Position numbers and translations under genes: made by a program
The notes under the pieces: model-generated
The model's database searches: none
Told to the model about the DNA's origin: nothing
Seen by the model: the letters and a program-made list of their open reading frames with translations, nothing else
DNA from: Ignavibacteriota bacterium
GTDB taxonomy: Bacteria > Bacteroidota > Ignavibacteria > SZUA-365
Assembly (NCBI GenBank): GCA_016218045.1
Contig: JACRFB010000040.1
Location: 124,001 to 188,000, forward strand
Direction of reading: 5' to 3'
DNA: 64,000 nt
Part shown: positions 7,502 through 16,998 of the stretch, in pieces
Layout: each line of letters begins with the position of its first letter
How positions within the stretch are numbered: position 1 is the stretch's first letter

Positions 7502-9139
7502 TTATCTCAGCAGAAGCAGGCGCTGCATCCGACGCTGATTTCCCGCGATACATGTGGCAAAGTATACGCCGGGCGCAATGCCGTTGAAATCCGTTTCGCC
7601 GTGCTGTGTACCTTCAGGCAATGTCCCATTCCAGAGGGTGGCCGCATGACGACCATGTACATCAAAGAGATCGATCCGCACATGCGCAGCCCGTTCCAGT
7701 GACACACTCCACAAACCGTGTCCATGAGCGGGTGTGGGCGTAAGACCGAAAGAGAATCCGGAGACACCGCCCGTTTCTCGTACCTCGGTGAGAATGGAAT
7801 CGAGCGGATTCGAATACGAGGAATCGACAAAGGCAGCAAAATGTAGTTCACGATGTCCGAAGAAGGTGCGAGTCGTCCATCGAAAAATCGCCGCCTGCGT
7901 GGCATACGCTACCGGCTCCAATAAATCCACGGTGTACCAGTCCGTGTACCATACAAGGGCCATTCGTCCGTCGAAGCGGCGCCGTCCCGTGGAGTCTATC
8001 CACTGCATCATGATAACACCAGGCGATGCGATCCACACGCCAAGCGCGCCGCCCTTCCCATCGGGCGACACACGGAGCCGTGTTTCATCGTATGGTCGTG
8101 GAGTGAAGATTGAGGCAGTGCCCCCCCACAACTCGCGGAGCCCCGGTCCGTAGCGGCGAACCGACTGCCCGTCAAACGTCAGCATCCCACCCTTGGCGTC
8201 CGAGGCAACACGTACTCCTCGTCGTGCATCGCCTAACGGAAACCCGCCGTTGGCGAGCTTCGGTTTCCCATCGTCCGTGATGTACTGGAGATACACCGCG
8301 CTGTCTTGGAGCCATGATACGATTAATCCACCGTCTCCGTCAGCAGCGAGACAGTGCAGATCCATGATCCCGGATGTGGTCCCCACAGCGATTCCCGAGT
8401 CGGACCACGTGCGCGCGCCATCGATGCCGAGCCGCTGCACGCGACACACCGATCCGCCGCCGCCCGCTGGAATCTCAATCCATCCGACATAGGCTCCTCC
8501 TCCGGGGGCAGCCACAATATCGATGTCTTGGATCGATGTCGTGGCGTGGATTGCCGAGGCCACATCAGCACCATCACCACTCCAGAGAGACGCACCTCTC
8601 CGATCAAGCATCTGTGCGCGCAGCGAGCTCGACGTGCTCCATACCAGAACCAGCCCGTCTTCGGCACCTCGCGCAACATCCATCTTGTGCGCGCCCGCTG
8701 TTCCGGGAAGCGACACACCGCCCAGGCCAAATGGTCGTTCGCCGTTTGATCTCAGCAGGTGGATATTGATGCCCGCTGTGGAACCGGTCATCGACAGCCA
8801 CACAAGAAAAGCTGCTCGCGGGCCCTGATCGACGACACGAAACACATCCTCGATCGAGAGATTGCGGATATGGAGGGCATCCTTGTCGAAATCGGAGTAG
8901 TGCGCCAGATTGACGATCGAGGTCTGCGACGGTGACGCGTTGTACTGTTTGTATGCGTACCACATACTTCCCGCACCATCGCTATGGGTGTCGTAATACT
9001 CATACTGATCCCACATGGCGTGGATCAGTATCCGCCATGCGTCGTATCGGTACGTCTGTGCGTTCAACGGCATGCAAACGAAAAAAGCGATGCAGACCAG
9101 GGCGAATTTCGATCTTTGAGAAAGGTACCACGAACACAT
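7502..9139 (-). CDS. Secreted protein with T9SS sorting domain, function unknown
   Basis: About 545 residues. The ATG at 9139 is preceded by a G-run that can act as ribosome-binding site, and it gives a clean signal peptide (FALVCIAFFVCMPLNAQ). A TTG 21 bases upstream would give a slightly longer form. The body has repeats of the type DGxGGLxVxW (GAEDGLVLVW, GDGGLIVSW, GKGGALGVW), spaced as in a WD/PQQ-like propeller. The last about 85 residues (SGFSFGLTPTPAHGHGLWSV ... VRIDLFDVHGRHAATLWNGT ... GIAPGVYFATCI ... RLLLLR) are a T9SS type A sorting domain. No enzyme motif was recognised. Confidence 0.75.
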   Translation of the reverse strand: MCSWYLSQRSKFALVCIAFFVCMPLNAQTYRYDAWRILIHAMWDQYEYYDTHSDGAGSMWYAYKQYNASPSQTSIVNLAHYSDFDKDALHIRNLSIEDVFRVVDQGPRAAFLVWLSMTGSTAGINIHLLRSNGERPFGLGGVSLPGTAGAHKMDVARGAEDGLVLVWSTSSSLRAQMLDRRGASLWSGDGADVASAIHATTSIQDIDIVAAPGGGAYVGWIEIPAGGGGSVCRVQRLGIDGARTWSDSGIAVGTTSGIMDLHCLAADGDGGLIVSWLQDSAVYLQYITDDGKPKLANGGFPLGDARRGVRVASDAKGGMLTFDGQSVRRYGPGLRELWGGTASIFTPRPYDETRLRVSPDGKGGALGVWIASPGVIMMQWIDSTGRRRFDGRMALVWYTDWYTVDLLEPVAYATQAAIFRWTTRTFFGHRELHFAAFVDSSYSNPLDSILTEVRETGGVSGFSFGLTPTPAHGHGLWSVSLERAAHVRIDLFDVHGRHAATLWNGTLPEGTQHGETDFNGIAPGVYFATCIAGNQRRMQRLLLLR

Positions 9140-9331
9140 AACCCCCCCGCGACGAATCAATGCTGTTCCGATTCAATATACTTCTCTGTCCTATGTTATT
9201 CCATTGAGGCACATCATTTTATAACACAAAGACGGATTACTTTATCCGATTCTCGCCCTTCGTCGCTCCTCGCTCGTCACCACCTCGCAGTGGCTTGCAG
9301 CGGCTTGCAATTCTGCAGCCCTCGGCCAATA

Positions 9332-9359
9332 TTGTCACGGCAATTATCCTATACTTTCG
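9332..9359 (+). promoter_or_regulatory. Candidate Bacteroidota-type promoter
   Basis: A TTG at 9332 and TACTTTCG at 9352 are separated by 17 bases, close to the TTTG/TAnnTTTG promoter described for Bacteroidota. The site is about 32 bases upstream of the lipoprotein ATG at 9391, in the AT-richer 250-base gap between divergent genes. Pattern match only. Confidence 0.35.
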
Positions 9360-9390
9360 AGAGGGCGCTTTGACGGGCAAACGGCAGTGT

Positions 9391-9807
9391 ATGTCGCGTG
9401 GTAAAGACTATCCGTTCACGGGTGTGCTGGGGTTGCTGGCGGCGTCGATGCTGCTGGCCTGCTGCACCTGCGCATCACCACCGGGTGCTTCCACGTCACG
9501 GCGCGATACCGCCACGCTACATGTGCAGGTGCGTATGCGTCTGCTGCCCGGCGTTGCGCTGCCCGACATGCCCGCACCGGAAGCGCGGCCCTGCGAAGGC
9601 GCCGCGGTCGACGTACAGGATGATGAAGGCCGTCCTATCGCACTCGGAAAATGCGACAATGACGGCATGTTCACGACCACACTGCCCGCGGGACGGTACC
9701 GCGTCACCGCGCGCTGTCTGGATGCGCAGGCGGAGAGCCGCGAGACCACCCTGCGTGCGGGCACGGCCGACACGATGCGCTTCGTCATCACCGTCGCTGC
9801 GCCATAA
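9391..9807 (+). CDS. Small lipoprotein with carboxypeptidase-regulatory-like domain
   Basis: 138 residues from the ATG at 9391. The N-terminus has a hydrophobic stretch ending in the lipobox LLAC (Cys24), so it should be lipidated and membrane anchored. The rest contains one small beta-sandwich-like repeat: GAAVDVQDDEGRPIALG, DNDGMFTTTLPAGRYRVTA, then RETTLRAGTADTMRFVI. This is the usual form of the carboxypeptidase-regulatory/prealbumin-like module in FCB envelope proteins. It lies 47 bases upstream of the giant T9SS protein and may be cotranscribed with it. Confidence 0.7.
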   Translation: MSRGKDYPFTGVLGLLAASMLLACCTCASPPGASTSRRDTATLHVQVRMRLLPGVALPDMPAPEARPCEGAAVDVQDDEGRPIALGKCDNDGMFTTTLPAGRYRVTARCLDAQAESRETTLRAGTADTMRFVITVAAP

Positions 9808-9854
9808 CACTGGTATTTCCGACTCCTCATTCATTCACATACACTGGGATCCGT

Positions 9855-12800
9855 ATGGCATCTATGCGCCGGATGTACGCGGTTGTGCTTGGTACCGCCG
9901 CCTTCCTCCTCCTGCTTCCCACGCGGAACGTTTCCGCGCAGGTCAAACCGCCCGCATCCACAAGCGACCAGTGGCGCGACACCTGGCCCGACGCGCCCGA
10001 CTGGAAAACGCAGCTCGATTCCGCGCGACAGCGCAAATCATATAAACGCATGGAGTGGTTTCTCGGACAGCGGGGACTCCTGAACATCGACGAAAAAACC
10101 AATCAGCAGTACCACGACATCCTCACCAGCGAACTGGCGAAGGAACAGGCGGCCGCGGGACGCGCGCAGAAAAAGAACCGCCTCATGACCGCGCCCGGTT
10201 CGTTGAGCTGGTCCGCGCTCGGACCGGCCGGCATCGACGGGCGCCCTGGACTCACAGGGTCGTGGTGGGGCACTTCCAGCGGCCGCGTGCGCGCGCTCGC
10301 GATACATCCCACCAACGAAAACATCGCGTACATCGGCGCGGCAGCCGGAGGACTCTGGAAAACCACCGACGGCGGATCGAGCTGGTCGGACATCGGCGCA
10401 AGTCTCGCATCCCTTACGTACGGGGCCATCGCGATCGATCCGAACAATCCCAATACCGTGTACGCGGGCGGCGGTGAGGTGCTGTATTCCACCAACCCCT
10501 GGCTGTACGACGGTCGCGGCATGTTCAAGAGCACAGACGCGGGCGCGACATGGACCAACATCACCAACGGTTTCGGTTCGCAGACACAATTCGGCGCCAT
10601 CGCTGTCAGCCGTCACAATTCCAACGTGGTGTTCGCGGCGCTCGGGAGCGGCTACTGGCATCTCGGCAATCTCACGAACGAAGGCGTGTGGCGCAGCACC
10701 GACGCAGGCACGACGTGGACACGCGTGCTGAATCAGTCCGATGCCCACGATGTGTGGGTGCATCCCGATTCCGCCGGCTACATTTACGCGGCCATCGGCG
10801 GCGCACATGCCGGATCCGGCGTGTACCGCTCCACCGACAATGGCGCCACATGGTCGCTTTCCAGCGCAGGCCTGCCCGTAGGGACCAGCATCGGTCGCAT
10901 ACAGGTCTCGCAGTCGCCCGCGCGTCCCGCCACGATGTACTCGATCATATACAACGGCACGACACGTCTATACAAAACCACCGACGGCGGCGCGGGCTGG
11001 TTTCAGGTGTCGGTCGGCACACAACTCGGCGGCAATTACGGCGGCGGCTGGAGCGATCAGGGCTGGTACGACCTCTGCGTCGCGGCACACCCGACCGATA
11101 CCAACATCGTGATGACGGGCAACATGGAGCTGTTCCGCGCCACAAACGGCGCGTCGATGAACGTGCTCCGTACAAATCCCTCGGGCGCCTGGTACAGCCC
11201 CTGCCACGTCGACTATCACATCATCCGCTTCTCACCGTCGAATCCCAATGTCGCGTATATCGGCAGCGACGGCGGCGTGTACAAATCCACGGATGCCGGC
11301 GCGACCTGGTTCGACGTCAACAACGGCATCAACACGATTCAGTTCTACCGTTTCGCCTCGCACCCTACCGACCCGAACTTCATCATCGGCGGCGCCCAGG
11401 ACAACGGGAATTACCGCACGACAAACGGCGGCTCGGGTCCCTGGGAGGGCGTGACGACCGGCGACGGCATGTACTGCGCCATCGATCCCGGCAACACGAA
11501 CATCGTGTACATGTCCACGCAGACCGGCAACCACATGAAATCCACCAACGGCGGCGCCACCTTCGGCGGCATGGTCTACACCGGGGGTGGCTGGCTCTCG
11601 CCGCTGGTGCTGCACCCGAAAAACAGCCAGACTCTGTTTGTCGCGAACACGTCCGTCCGCAAGTCCACAAATTCCGGCGCCAGTTTCACAACCATTGCGT
11701 CGAGTGTCGCGTCGGACTACATCGTCTCTCTCGATCTGAGCCCGTCGAACCCGGCACAGATGGTGTTTGCCGCCAACGACGCGTTCAGCAATCTCGGTCT
11801 CGTGCGCGTGTCGCAGGACAGCGGCGCGACATGGACCACCGTCTCGGGCAACATCCCGGGGACAACGCGGTATGTGCCGCGTGTGTACTTTCACCCGACG
11901 CAGGCGGGCACCTTTTTCGTGGTGCGTTCCGGCTTTATCGCGGGCCAAAAACTGTTCCGCACCACCGACATGGGCGCCACGTTCACGAATGTGAGCGGCA
12001 ATCTCCCGAACGTGCCGCACAACGACGTGGTGGTCGACCCCTCCTACCCCAACGAGTACTACATCGCGAACGACTTCGGCGTATACCACTCCACAGACTA
12101 CGGCGCCACGTGGACACGCGAGGGAACGGGCATGCCGTTTGTCCCCGCAATGGACATCGACATCGCCGCGTACGGCAGCACACGCTATCTGCGCGCGGCC
12201 ACACACGGCCGCGGACTGTACCAGTCGCTGATCGATCCGCCCTGCACGGTGGTGTCGGTGTCGGTCGATCCCGCGGATGCGCCCGTCTGCGTCGGCACAC
12301 AGGCGAGCTTCACCAGCGGCGCTGCCGGTTCGCCCTCGCCGTCCGTGGTCTGGGAATATCGGACAAGCAGCTCCGGTATTTGGTCCGCCTGGCCGGGAGG
12401 TATCACACCGACGCTCTCATTCACCGCGACCAGCGGCCAGAACGGCTATCAATTCCGCGCCATCTGGACGAACACCTGCAGCAGCGACACCTCGGCTGCG
12501 GCGACACTGACCACCACCGCGGCACCGCAGTTTACCGGCAATCCCGTGGGAACAGGAGTATGCGCCGGACAGCCAGCGGGATTCGCTGCAATAGCAACGG
12601 GTGCCACTGTGGGCCTGCAATGGCAGGTGGACCAAGGCAGTGGATTTACGAATCTGAGCAACACGCCGCCTTACAGCGGCGTCACCACTCCAGCGCTCGG
12701 TATTTCGGCCGTCACCACGTCGATGAACGGATACGTATTCCGCTGCGTGGCAACGGGCGCGTGTTCGCCGCCGGCAATTTCAACCCACGCGCCCTTGACC

Positions 12801-14975
12801 GTGTATACCCTGCCCTCGATCGGCAATCATCCCGCCACGGTTAACGTGTGCGCGGGTGGTGATGCGAGTTTCTCCACCACCGCATCGGGAACATCGATCG
12901 GGTATCAGTGGGAAGTCAATACCGGCTCGGGATTCACGCCACTCAGCAACACGACGCCGTATTCCAATGTCACAACCCCGACGATGAGCATTACCGGCGT
13001 TGCCTCCGGCATGGCGGGGTATCAATACCGCTGCGTTGTCACGGGCATGTGTTCTCCCCCTGCGGTCACGAATCCCGCGGTACTGAACATGTCGGTGGCG
13101 CCGACCATCACGCAGAATCCAACAAGCCAGAGCGACCTGTGCCCGGGAAGCACCGTCACGCTCACGGCGGCCGCGCTCGGATCGCCTCCCGTGCAGTGGG
13201 AAGTAAGCACAAACGGCGGAGCCAACTGGACAAACGTTTCGGGCGCCACAAATCCGACCTACTCGTTCACGTTCAGCACGGCCGATCACCTCAAACAGTT
13301 CCAGGCCCGTTTCACCTCGTCCTGCGGCACCGGTACAACAACACCGGCAACAGTCTCGAAGGATCTCGTCCTGCCGTCGCTCACCGCGCCGACCGCATTG
13401 ACACTGCCGACGGACACGCGCCAGTGCGGACGGGACGGAGGCACCGTGGTGCTCGGCACCCCCGTCGCATCTGACAATTGCACGGGACTGACGATGACAC
13501 ACAATGCGCCGTCGTTTTTCCCGAAGGGTACAACTTCGGTGTTATGGACGGCGACCGACGCCTCAGGCAACGTGCGCACCGCCACACAGCTTGTGACCAT
13601 CAACGATGTCGAACCCGCGCGATTGCTACCACCCGCGAACATACAGGCCGCGGCCGATCCGAACGCGTGTACACGCGCGGCATCGAGTCTCACGCTCGGC
13701 ACCCCCGTCGTGACGGACAACTGTCCCGGCCCGTACACCGTGACACACAACGCGCCGGCCTCGTTCCCCGTGGGCACGACACTCGTCACATGGACCGTGC
13801 GCGACGCCAGCAACAACGTCACAAACAAAACGCAGAAGGTCATCATCTTCGACGCACAGCCGCCGACGATCACGGCGCCCGTGGCCTTGTCTGCACCGAC
13901 CAGCGCCGGGCTCTGCAGCCGCCCGGCACATACACTATCCCTCGGCACACCAACCGTGTCCGACAACTGCGCAGGCGTAACCTTCTTCAACAACGCGCCT
14001 GTCTCCTTCCCGAAGGGTGTGACCACCGTCACATGGACCGCGCGCGACGCGGCGGGCAACACCGCCACCGCAACACAGACGGTCACGATCAACGACACCG
14101 AACGGCCGTCCATCACAGCACCCGTGCCAGTGACGGTGCAGAACGATCCATGGTCCTGTGCGCGTTCGTCGTCGTCGGTGTCGCTCGGCATGCCGCGCGC
14201 AACGGACAACTGCGGCGCGGTGACATTGGTCCACAATGCGCCCGCACAATTCCCCGTGGGCAACACGCTCATCACCTGGACGGCCACCGACGGTTCGGGC
14301 AACACGGCAACAGCGACGCAGCAGGTTACCGTTGTCGACACAACACGCCCCGAAATCGTGGTGCTTCTCGCGAACCCTTCGGTTCTCACACCGCCGGATC
14401 ACAGCATGCGCTCAGTACAGGCGATCATCTCGGTGACCGACAACTGCGGCAGCAGCAGCTACGCCCTGGCCTCGATCACGAGCAATGAACCGGATGCGGG
14501 AACCGGTCCGGGGGATCTGCCCAACGACATCCAGAACGCATCAGGGACGAGCTTCCAGTTGCGCGCGGAACGCGCCGATTACGGCGCGGGACGCATGTAC
14601 ACGGTCACCTACCGCGCATCGGACGCCGCATCGAACACGAGCATGCGCAGTGTGCCCGTGTTTGTGCCCTTCTACAAACAGGGGACAGTGCGCGAAAACG
14701 ACGCGGTGCCTGCCGCGCTGTCTCTCGAGCAGAATTTCCCGAATCCGTTTAATCCTTCCACCGTCATCCGCTACCGCATACCCGAAGATGGCCATGTGAC
14801 GTTGCGCGTATACGACATGTACGGGCGCGAAGTCGCAACACTTGTCAACGAAGTGCAGAGCGCCGGTGTGTACAGCGCGGGCTTCCTTGCATCGTCGCTC
14901 CCGAGCGGCATCTACATGTACCGCCTGGAACATCTCGGTCGTACTCTCCAGCGTGAGATGGCACTCGTGAAGTAG
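9855..14975 (+). CDS. Giant secreted propeller / Ig-like / HYR protein with T9SS sorting domain
   Basis: 1706 residues. A signal peptide ends near NVSAQ (about residue 29). Residues about 110-790 hold many BNR/sortilin-type repeats (WKTTDGGSSW, FKSTDAGATW, YRSTDNGATW, YHSTDYGATW), indicating one or two large beta-propellers. Residues about 795-1170 hold four Ig-like repeats, each starting with a CVG/CAG motif. Residues about 1175-1495 hold four HYR-type repeats with DNC...FPxGxT...VTWTATD...GN patterns. The end, about 1614-1706, contains NFPNPFNPST and YDMYGREVATLVN, a canonical T9SS type A sorting domain. An exported adhesin-like or surface-matrix role is inferred. No catalytic residues are apparent. 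It is followed by a strong terminator. Confidence 0.88.
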   Translation: MASMRRMYAVVLGTAAFLLLLPTRNVSAQVKPPASTSDQWRDTWPDAPDWKTQLDSARQRKSYKRMEWFLGQRGLLNIDEKTNQQYHDILTSELAKEQAAAGRAQKKNRLMTAPGSLSWSALGPAGIDGRPGLTGSWWGTSSGRVRALAIHPTNENIAYIGAAAGGLWKTTDGGSSWSDIGASLASLTYGAIAIDPNNPNTVYAGGGEVLYSTNPWLYDGRGMFKSTDAGATWTNITNGFGSQTQFGAIAVSRHNSNVVFAALGSGYWHLGNLTNEGVWRSTDAGTTWTRVLNQSDAHDVWVHPDSAGYIYAAIGGAHAGSGVYRSTDNGATWSLSSAGLPVGTSIGRIQVSQSPARPATMYSIIYNGTTRLYKTTDGGAGWFQVSVGTQLGGNYGGGWSDQGWYDLCVAAHPTDTNIVMTGNMELFRATNGASMNVLRTNPSGAWYSPCHVDYHIIRFSPSNPNVAYIGSDGGVYKSTDAGATWFDVNNGINTIQFYRFASHPTDPNFIIGGAQDNGNYRTTNGGSGPWEGVTTGDGMYCAIDPGNTNIVYMSTQTGNHMKSTNGGATFGGMVYTGGGWLSPLVLHPKNSQTLFVANTSVRKSTNSGASFTTIASSVASDYIVSLDLSPSNPAQMVFAANDAFSNLGLVRVSQDSGATWTTVSGNIPGTTRYVPRVYFHPTQAGTFFVVRSGFIAGQKLFRTTDMGATFTNVSGNLPNVPHNDVVVDPSYPNEYYIANDFGVYHSTDYGATWTREGTGMPFVPAMDIDIAAYGSTRYLRAATHGRGLYQSLIDPPCTVVSVSVDPADAPVCVGTQASFTSGAAGSPSPSVVWEYRTSSSGIWSAWPGGITPTLSFTATSGQNGYQFRAIWTNTCSSDTSAAATLTTTAAPQFTGNPVGTGVCAGQPAGFAAIATGATVGLQWQVDQGSGFTNLSNTPPYSGVTTPALGISAVTTSMNGYVFRCVATGACSPPAISTHAPLTVYTLPSIGNHPATVNVCAGGDASFSTTASGTSIGYQWEVNTGSGFTPLSNTTPYSNVTTPTMSITGVASGMAGYQYRCVVTGMCSPPAVTNPAVLNMSVAPTITQNPTSQSDLCPGSTVTLTAAALGSPPVQWEVSTNGGANWTNVSGATNPTYSFTFSTADHLKQFQARFTSSCGTGTTTPATVSKDLVLPSLTAPTALTLPTDTRQCGRDGGTVVLGTPVASDNCTGLTMTHNAPSFFPKGTTSVLWTATDASGNVRTATQLVTINDVEPARLLPPANIQAAADPNACTRAASSLTLGTPVVTDNCPGPYTVTHNAPASFPVGTTLVTWTVRDASNNVTNKTQKVIIFDAQPPTITAPVALSAPTSAGLCSRPAHTLSLGTPTVSDNCAGVTFFNNAPVSFPKGVTTVTWTARDAAGNTATATQTVTINDTERPSITAPVPVTVQNDPWSCARSSSSVSLGMPRATDNCGAVTLVHNAPAQFPVGNTLITWTATDGSGNTATATQQVTVVDTTRPEIVVLLANPSVLTPPDHSMRSVQAIISVTDNCGSSSYALASITSNEPDAGTGPGDLPNDIQNASGTSFQLRAERADYGAGRMYTVTYRASDAASNTSMRSVPVFVPFYKQGTVRENDAVPAALSLEQNFPNPFNPSTVIRYRIPEDGHVTLRVYDMYGREVATLVNEVQSAGVYSAGFLASSLPSGIYMYRLEHLGRTLQREMALVK

Positions 14976-15000
14976 TTTCCTCTCACCCCTTGTTGAAAAA

Positions 15001-15037
15001 GGGTCAGGAGCATCTTTCGGCTCCTGACCCTATTTTT
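15001..15037. terminator. Strong rho-independent terminator
   Basis: Perfect 11-base stem (GGGTCAGGAGC pairing with GCTCCTGACCC), 8-base loop, then TATTTTTT. An A-run precedes the stem, so it could also work on the other strand. It sits 26 bases after the stop of the giant T9SS protein. Confidence 0.9.
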
Positions 15038-15111
15038 TGGTGAAGAGGGAGAGCGATACAGCGACGTCGAGTCCCATTGAGCGAAGTCGAAGCGCGACGG
15101 TATCCCGTCAA

Positions 15112-15135
15112 ACGATTGGACGATTAGACGATTGG
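15112..15135 (+). repeat. Three ACGATTGG-type octamers
   Basis: ACGATTGG, ACGATTAG and ACGATTGG in perfect 8-base register within the spacer. Confidence 0.65.
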
Positions 15136-15222
15136 ATGGGGCGGCCGTCCCGCCTCATACGCATGGCGCACATTCCACGGACGGCCGTCACGAAAAGCGG
15201 CTCCTCCACCGCGGAATCTTCG

Positions 15223-15250
15223 TTGACTTTCTCGTGGAACAGGATAATAT
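15223..15250 (+). promoter_or_regulatory. Candidate sigma70-like promoter
   Basis: TTGACT at 15223 and TAATAT at 15245 are separated by 16 bases. It would give a leader of about 150 bases for the gene starting at 15410. Pattern match only. Confidence 0.4.
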
Positions 15251-15409
15251 TACAAGCACGACATTCGTAGCGGCGTCATGACGGGAGCAAACGCGATTGC
15301 GACCCCACCCCACGTTTTGCTCTGTCCTCCGCGGAACCATCCTTCACCGCACACACCGATGTCCCACTTCAGAGACGAACGGATGCGGTTCCACACCAAG
15401 GAGTATCCT

Positions 15410-16891
15410 GTGAGATTCTGCGGCACGGTTTTTCCCTGCTGCCTGCTCGTCCTGACACTCGTCACGGCGACGGCGCAGGACAGTTGCCGCTTCCCATTCC
15501 GCCCGGGAAATTTCCTGCGCTACGCGGTAGGCACGACGGGCACCGGGGAGTTCCTTCTGTCGTTCCAACCCGTCCACGGATCGTTGCCTGAGCCCGCGGA
15601 TGAACACGTCCTTGTCCTACGCACCGGGACCAGAGTCCTCGACATGGCGAACAGAGCGTACGCGCGTGTTGCTCCTGAGGGCATTCTGCAATGCACCGAT
15701 TCGGTGGCCATCCGTTATCCACTCGCCAGAGTCATCAACGAGTTTTTTCCCGTGGTCATCCCTGCGGCGGACACAATGACGCTCCGACGGTGGTATATCA
15801 CGAAAGCGTCGACCTACGTCATCTCGGAAGCCCGCATCACCGTGCTGCGGCGCTTCGACACGACGCTGTTCGGGAGCGTGGCACGCGCCTTTCGCGTGCG
15901 GAAGGTGACGAGGGAGCGGACCGAACTGCTTACCCTCGCCGACGGATACGGCATCGTCGCCATCGACGTGTACAATCCGGATGGGACGCCGAAGGTGTCC
16001 GCGGTCCTATCGGGCTGGGTGATCGACGGCCGCCGTCACAACTGGGATCCGGTGCTGCGGAACTTCCTCCCCCTGTGCGACGGCGACGTCCACCAGGCCT
16101 CCGTGCGCAACACCGCGAGGATTGGGAATCCGCCCCACGAAACGACGTTCATCATCTCCGACACCGTGCGCGCGGCCGACACGGCCCGCGGGCATCAGTG
16201 GTTCCGGCTGATGCGGACATGGATCGACGGGCCGGGTGCCCGCATGCGCGTGCGGAGCGACAGCAACGGCACATTCACTGGGACGGGACGGGATACCGGT
16301 GTGACGGAGGAACTCGTGCTCCCGAATCACGCGGTGCGCGGCTGCGTCGTCCTCGATTGGGAGGTGACCGACGTCCGGTTGGTGACCATCGACGGCATCC
16401 CGCGGACGTCCATCGCGCTCTGCGCCTTCCGCGGCGACTTTGATGTCACTTCCGGTGACGAAGGGTTCGAAGTGTGGACCGACGGCATCGGTCTCACGGA
16501 GGTGAACCTCCGTGCCTATTATTCGGAGAACCACAAGAGGGGCAGCTTCGCCTTTGCGCGTGTGTGCGGCACCGTGTATGGGACCCCGCTCAGTCAGCGC
16601 TACGCGCCCGTCGCCCCCGGCGCGGCGGCGCTGGAAGAGGTCTACCCGCATCCAATCGAACGGATGACGGGAGGCGGGGCAACTCTTCGCGCAACCTTGG
16701 CGCATGCGGGGTCAGTGACGCTCGTGGTGGTCGATCTGCACGGCGCACGCGTGGCAACGCTGTACGACGGATATCTGCTCGCCGGCGAGCACCTGTTCCA
16801 GTGGGAATCCGGCCCCCTGCCGGCCGGCCTGTACGTTGCGATCCTCCGCGCGGGACACACGCAGGCGGTCCGGACCCTGATCCTGCGCTGA
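15410..16891 (+). CDS. Secreted protein with T9SS sorting domain, function unknown
   Basis: 493 residues if started at the GTG preceded by AAGGAG at 6 bases, the best Shine-Dalgarno in the area. An ATG at 15383 is in frame. The GTG start gives a compact signal peptide (FPCCLLVLTLVTATAQ). The body contains no domain I recognise; it has beta-rich segments such as RRWYITKAST and VVLDWEVTDVRLVTIDG. The C-terminus (LEEVYPHPIERMTGG ... VTLVVVDLHGARVATLYDGY ... PAGLYVAILRAG ... TLILR) is a T9SS type A sorting domain. It converges with the next gene. Confidence 0.72.
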   Translation: MRFCGTVFPCCLLVLTLVTATAQDSCRFPFRPGNFLRYAVGTTGTGEFLLSFQPVHGSLPEPADEHVLVLRTGTRVLDMANRAYARVAPEGILQCTDSVAIRYPLARVINEFFPVVIPAADTMTLRRWYITKASTYVISEARITVLRRFDTTLFGSVARAFRVRKVTRERTELLTLADGYGIVAIDVYNPDGTPKVSAVLSGWVIDGRRHNWDPVLRNFLPLCDGDVHQASVRNTARIGNPPHETTFIISDTVRAADTARGHQWFRLMRTWIDGPGARMRVRSDSNGTFTGTGRDTGVTEELVLPNHAVRGCVVLDWEVTDVRLVTIDGIPRTSIALCAFRGDFDVTSGDEGFEVWTDGIGLTEVNLRAYYSENHKRGSFAFARVCGTVYGTPLSQRYAPVAPGAAALEEVYPHPIERMTGGGATLRATLAHAGSVTLVVVDLHGARVATLYDGYLLAGEHLFQWESGPLPAGLYVAILRAGHTQAVRTLILR

Positions 16892-16897
16892 GGGCGC

Positions 16898-16931
16898 CCG
16901 CGCGCCGTTCTCATGCGGGGAAAGCGCGCGG
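16898..16931. other. GC-rich inverted repeat between convergent genes
   Basis: CCGCGCGC and GCGCGCGG, 18-base loop, no T-run. Possible weak terminator. Confidence 0.3.
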
Positions 16932-16998
16932 TGCCGTCGCACACGATGGCCGAGCGGCAGATTTTTCCGTCGCATGCCTGCGCGTGACGTCCTGCCGC

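Larger units (their letters stand above)
14976..15409. other. 434-base spacer: terminator, octamer repeat and promoter-like site
   Basis: Holds the terminator at 15001, three ACGATTGG-type octamers at 15112-15135, a second copy of the GGACGGCCGTC core near 15179 and a sigma70-like promoter candidate at 15223-15250. An ATG-initiated frame runs in from 15278, but the SD-linked start at 15410 is preferred. No other gene was seen. Confidence 0.6.
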
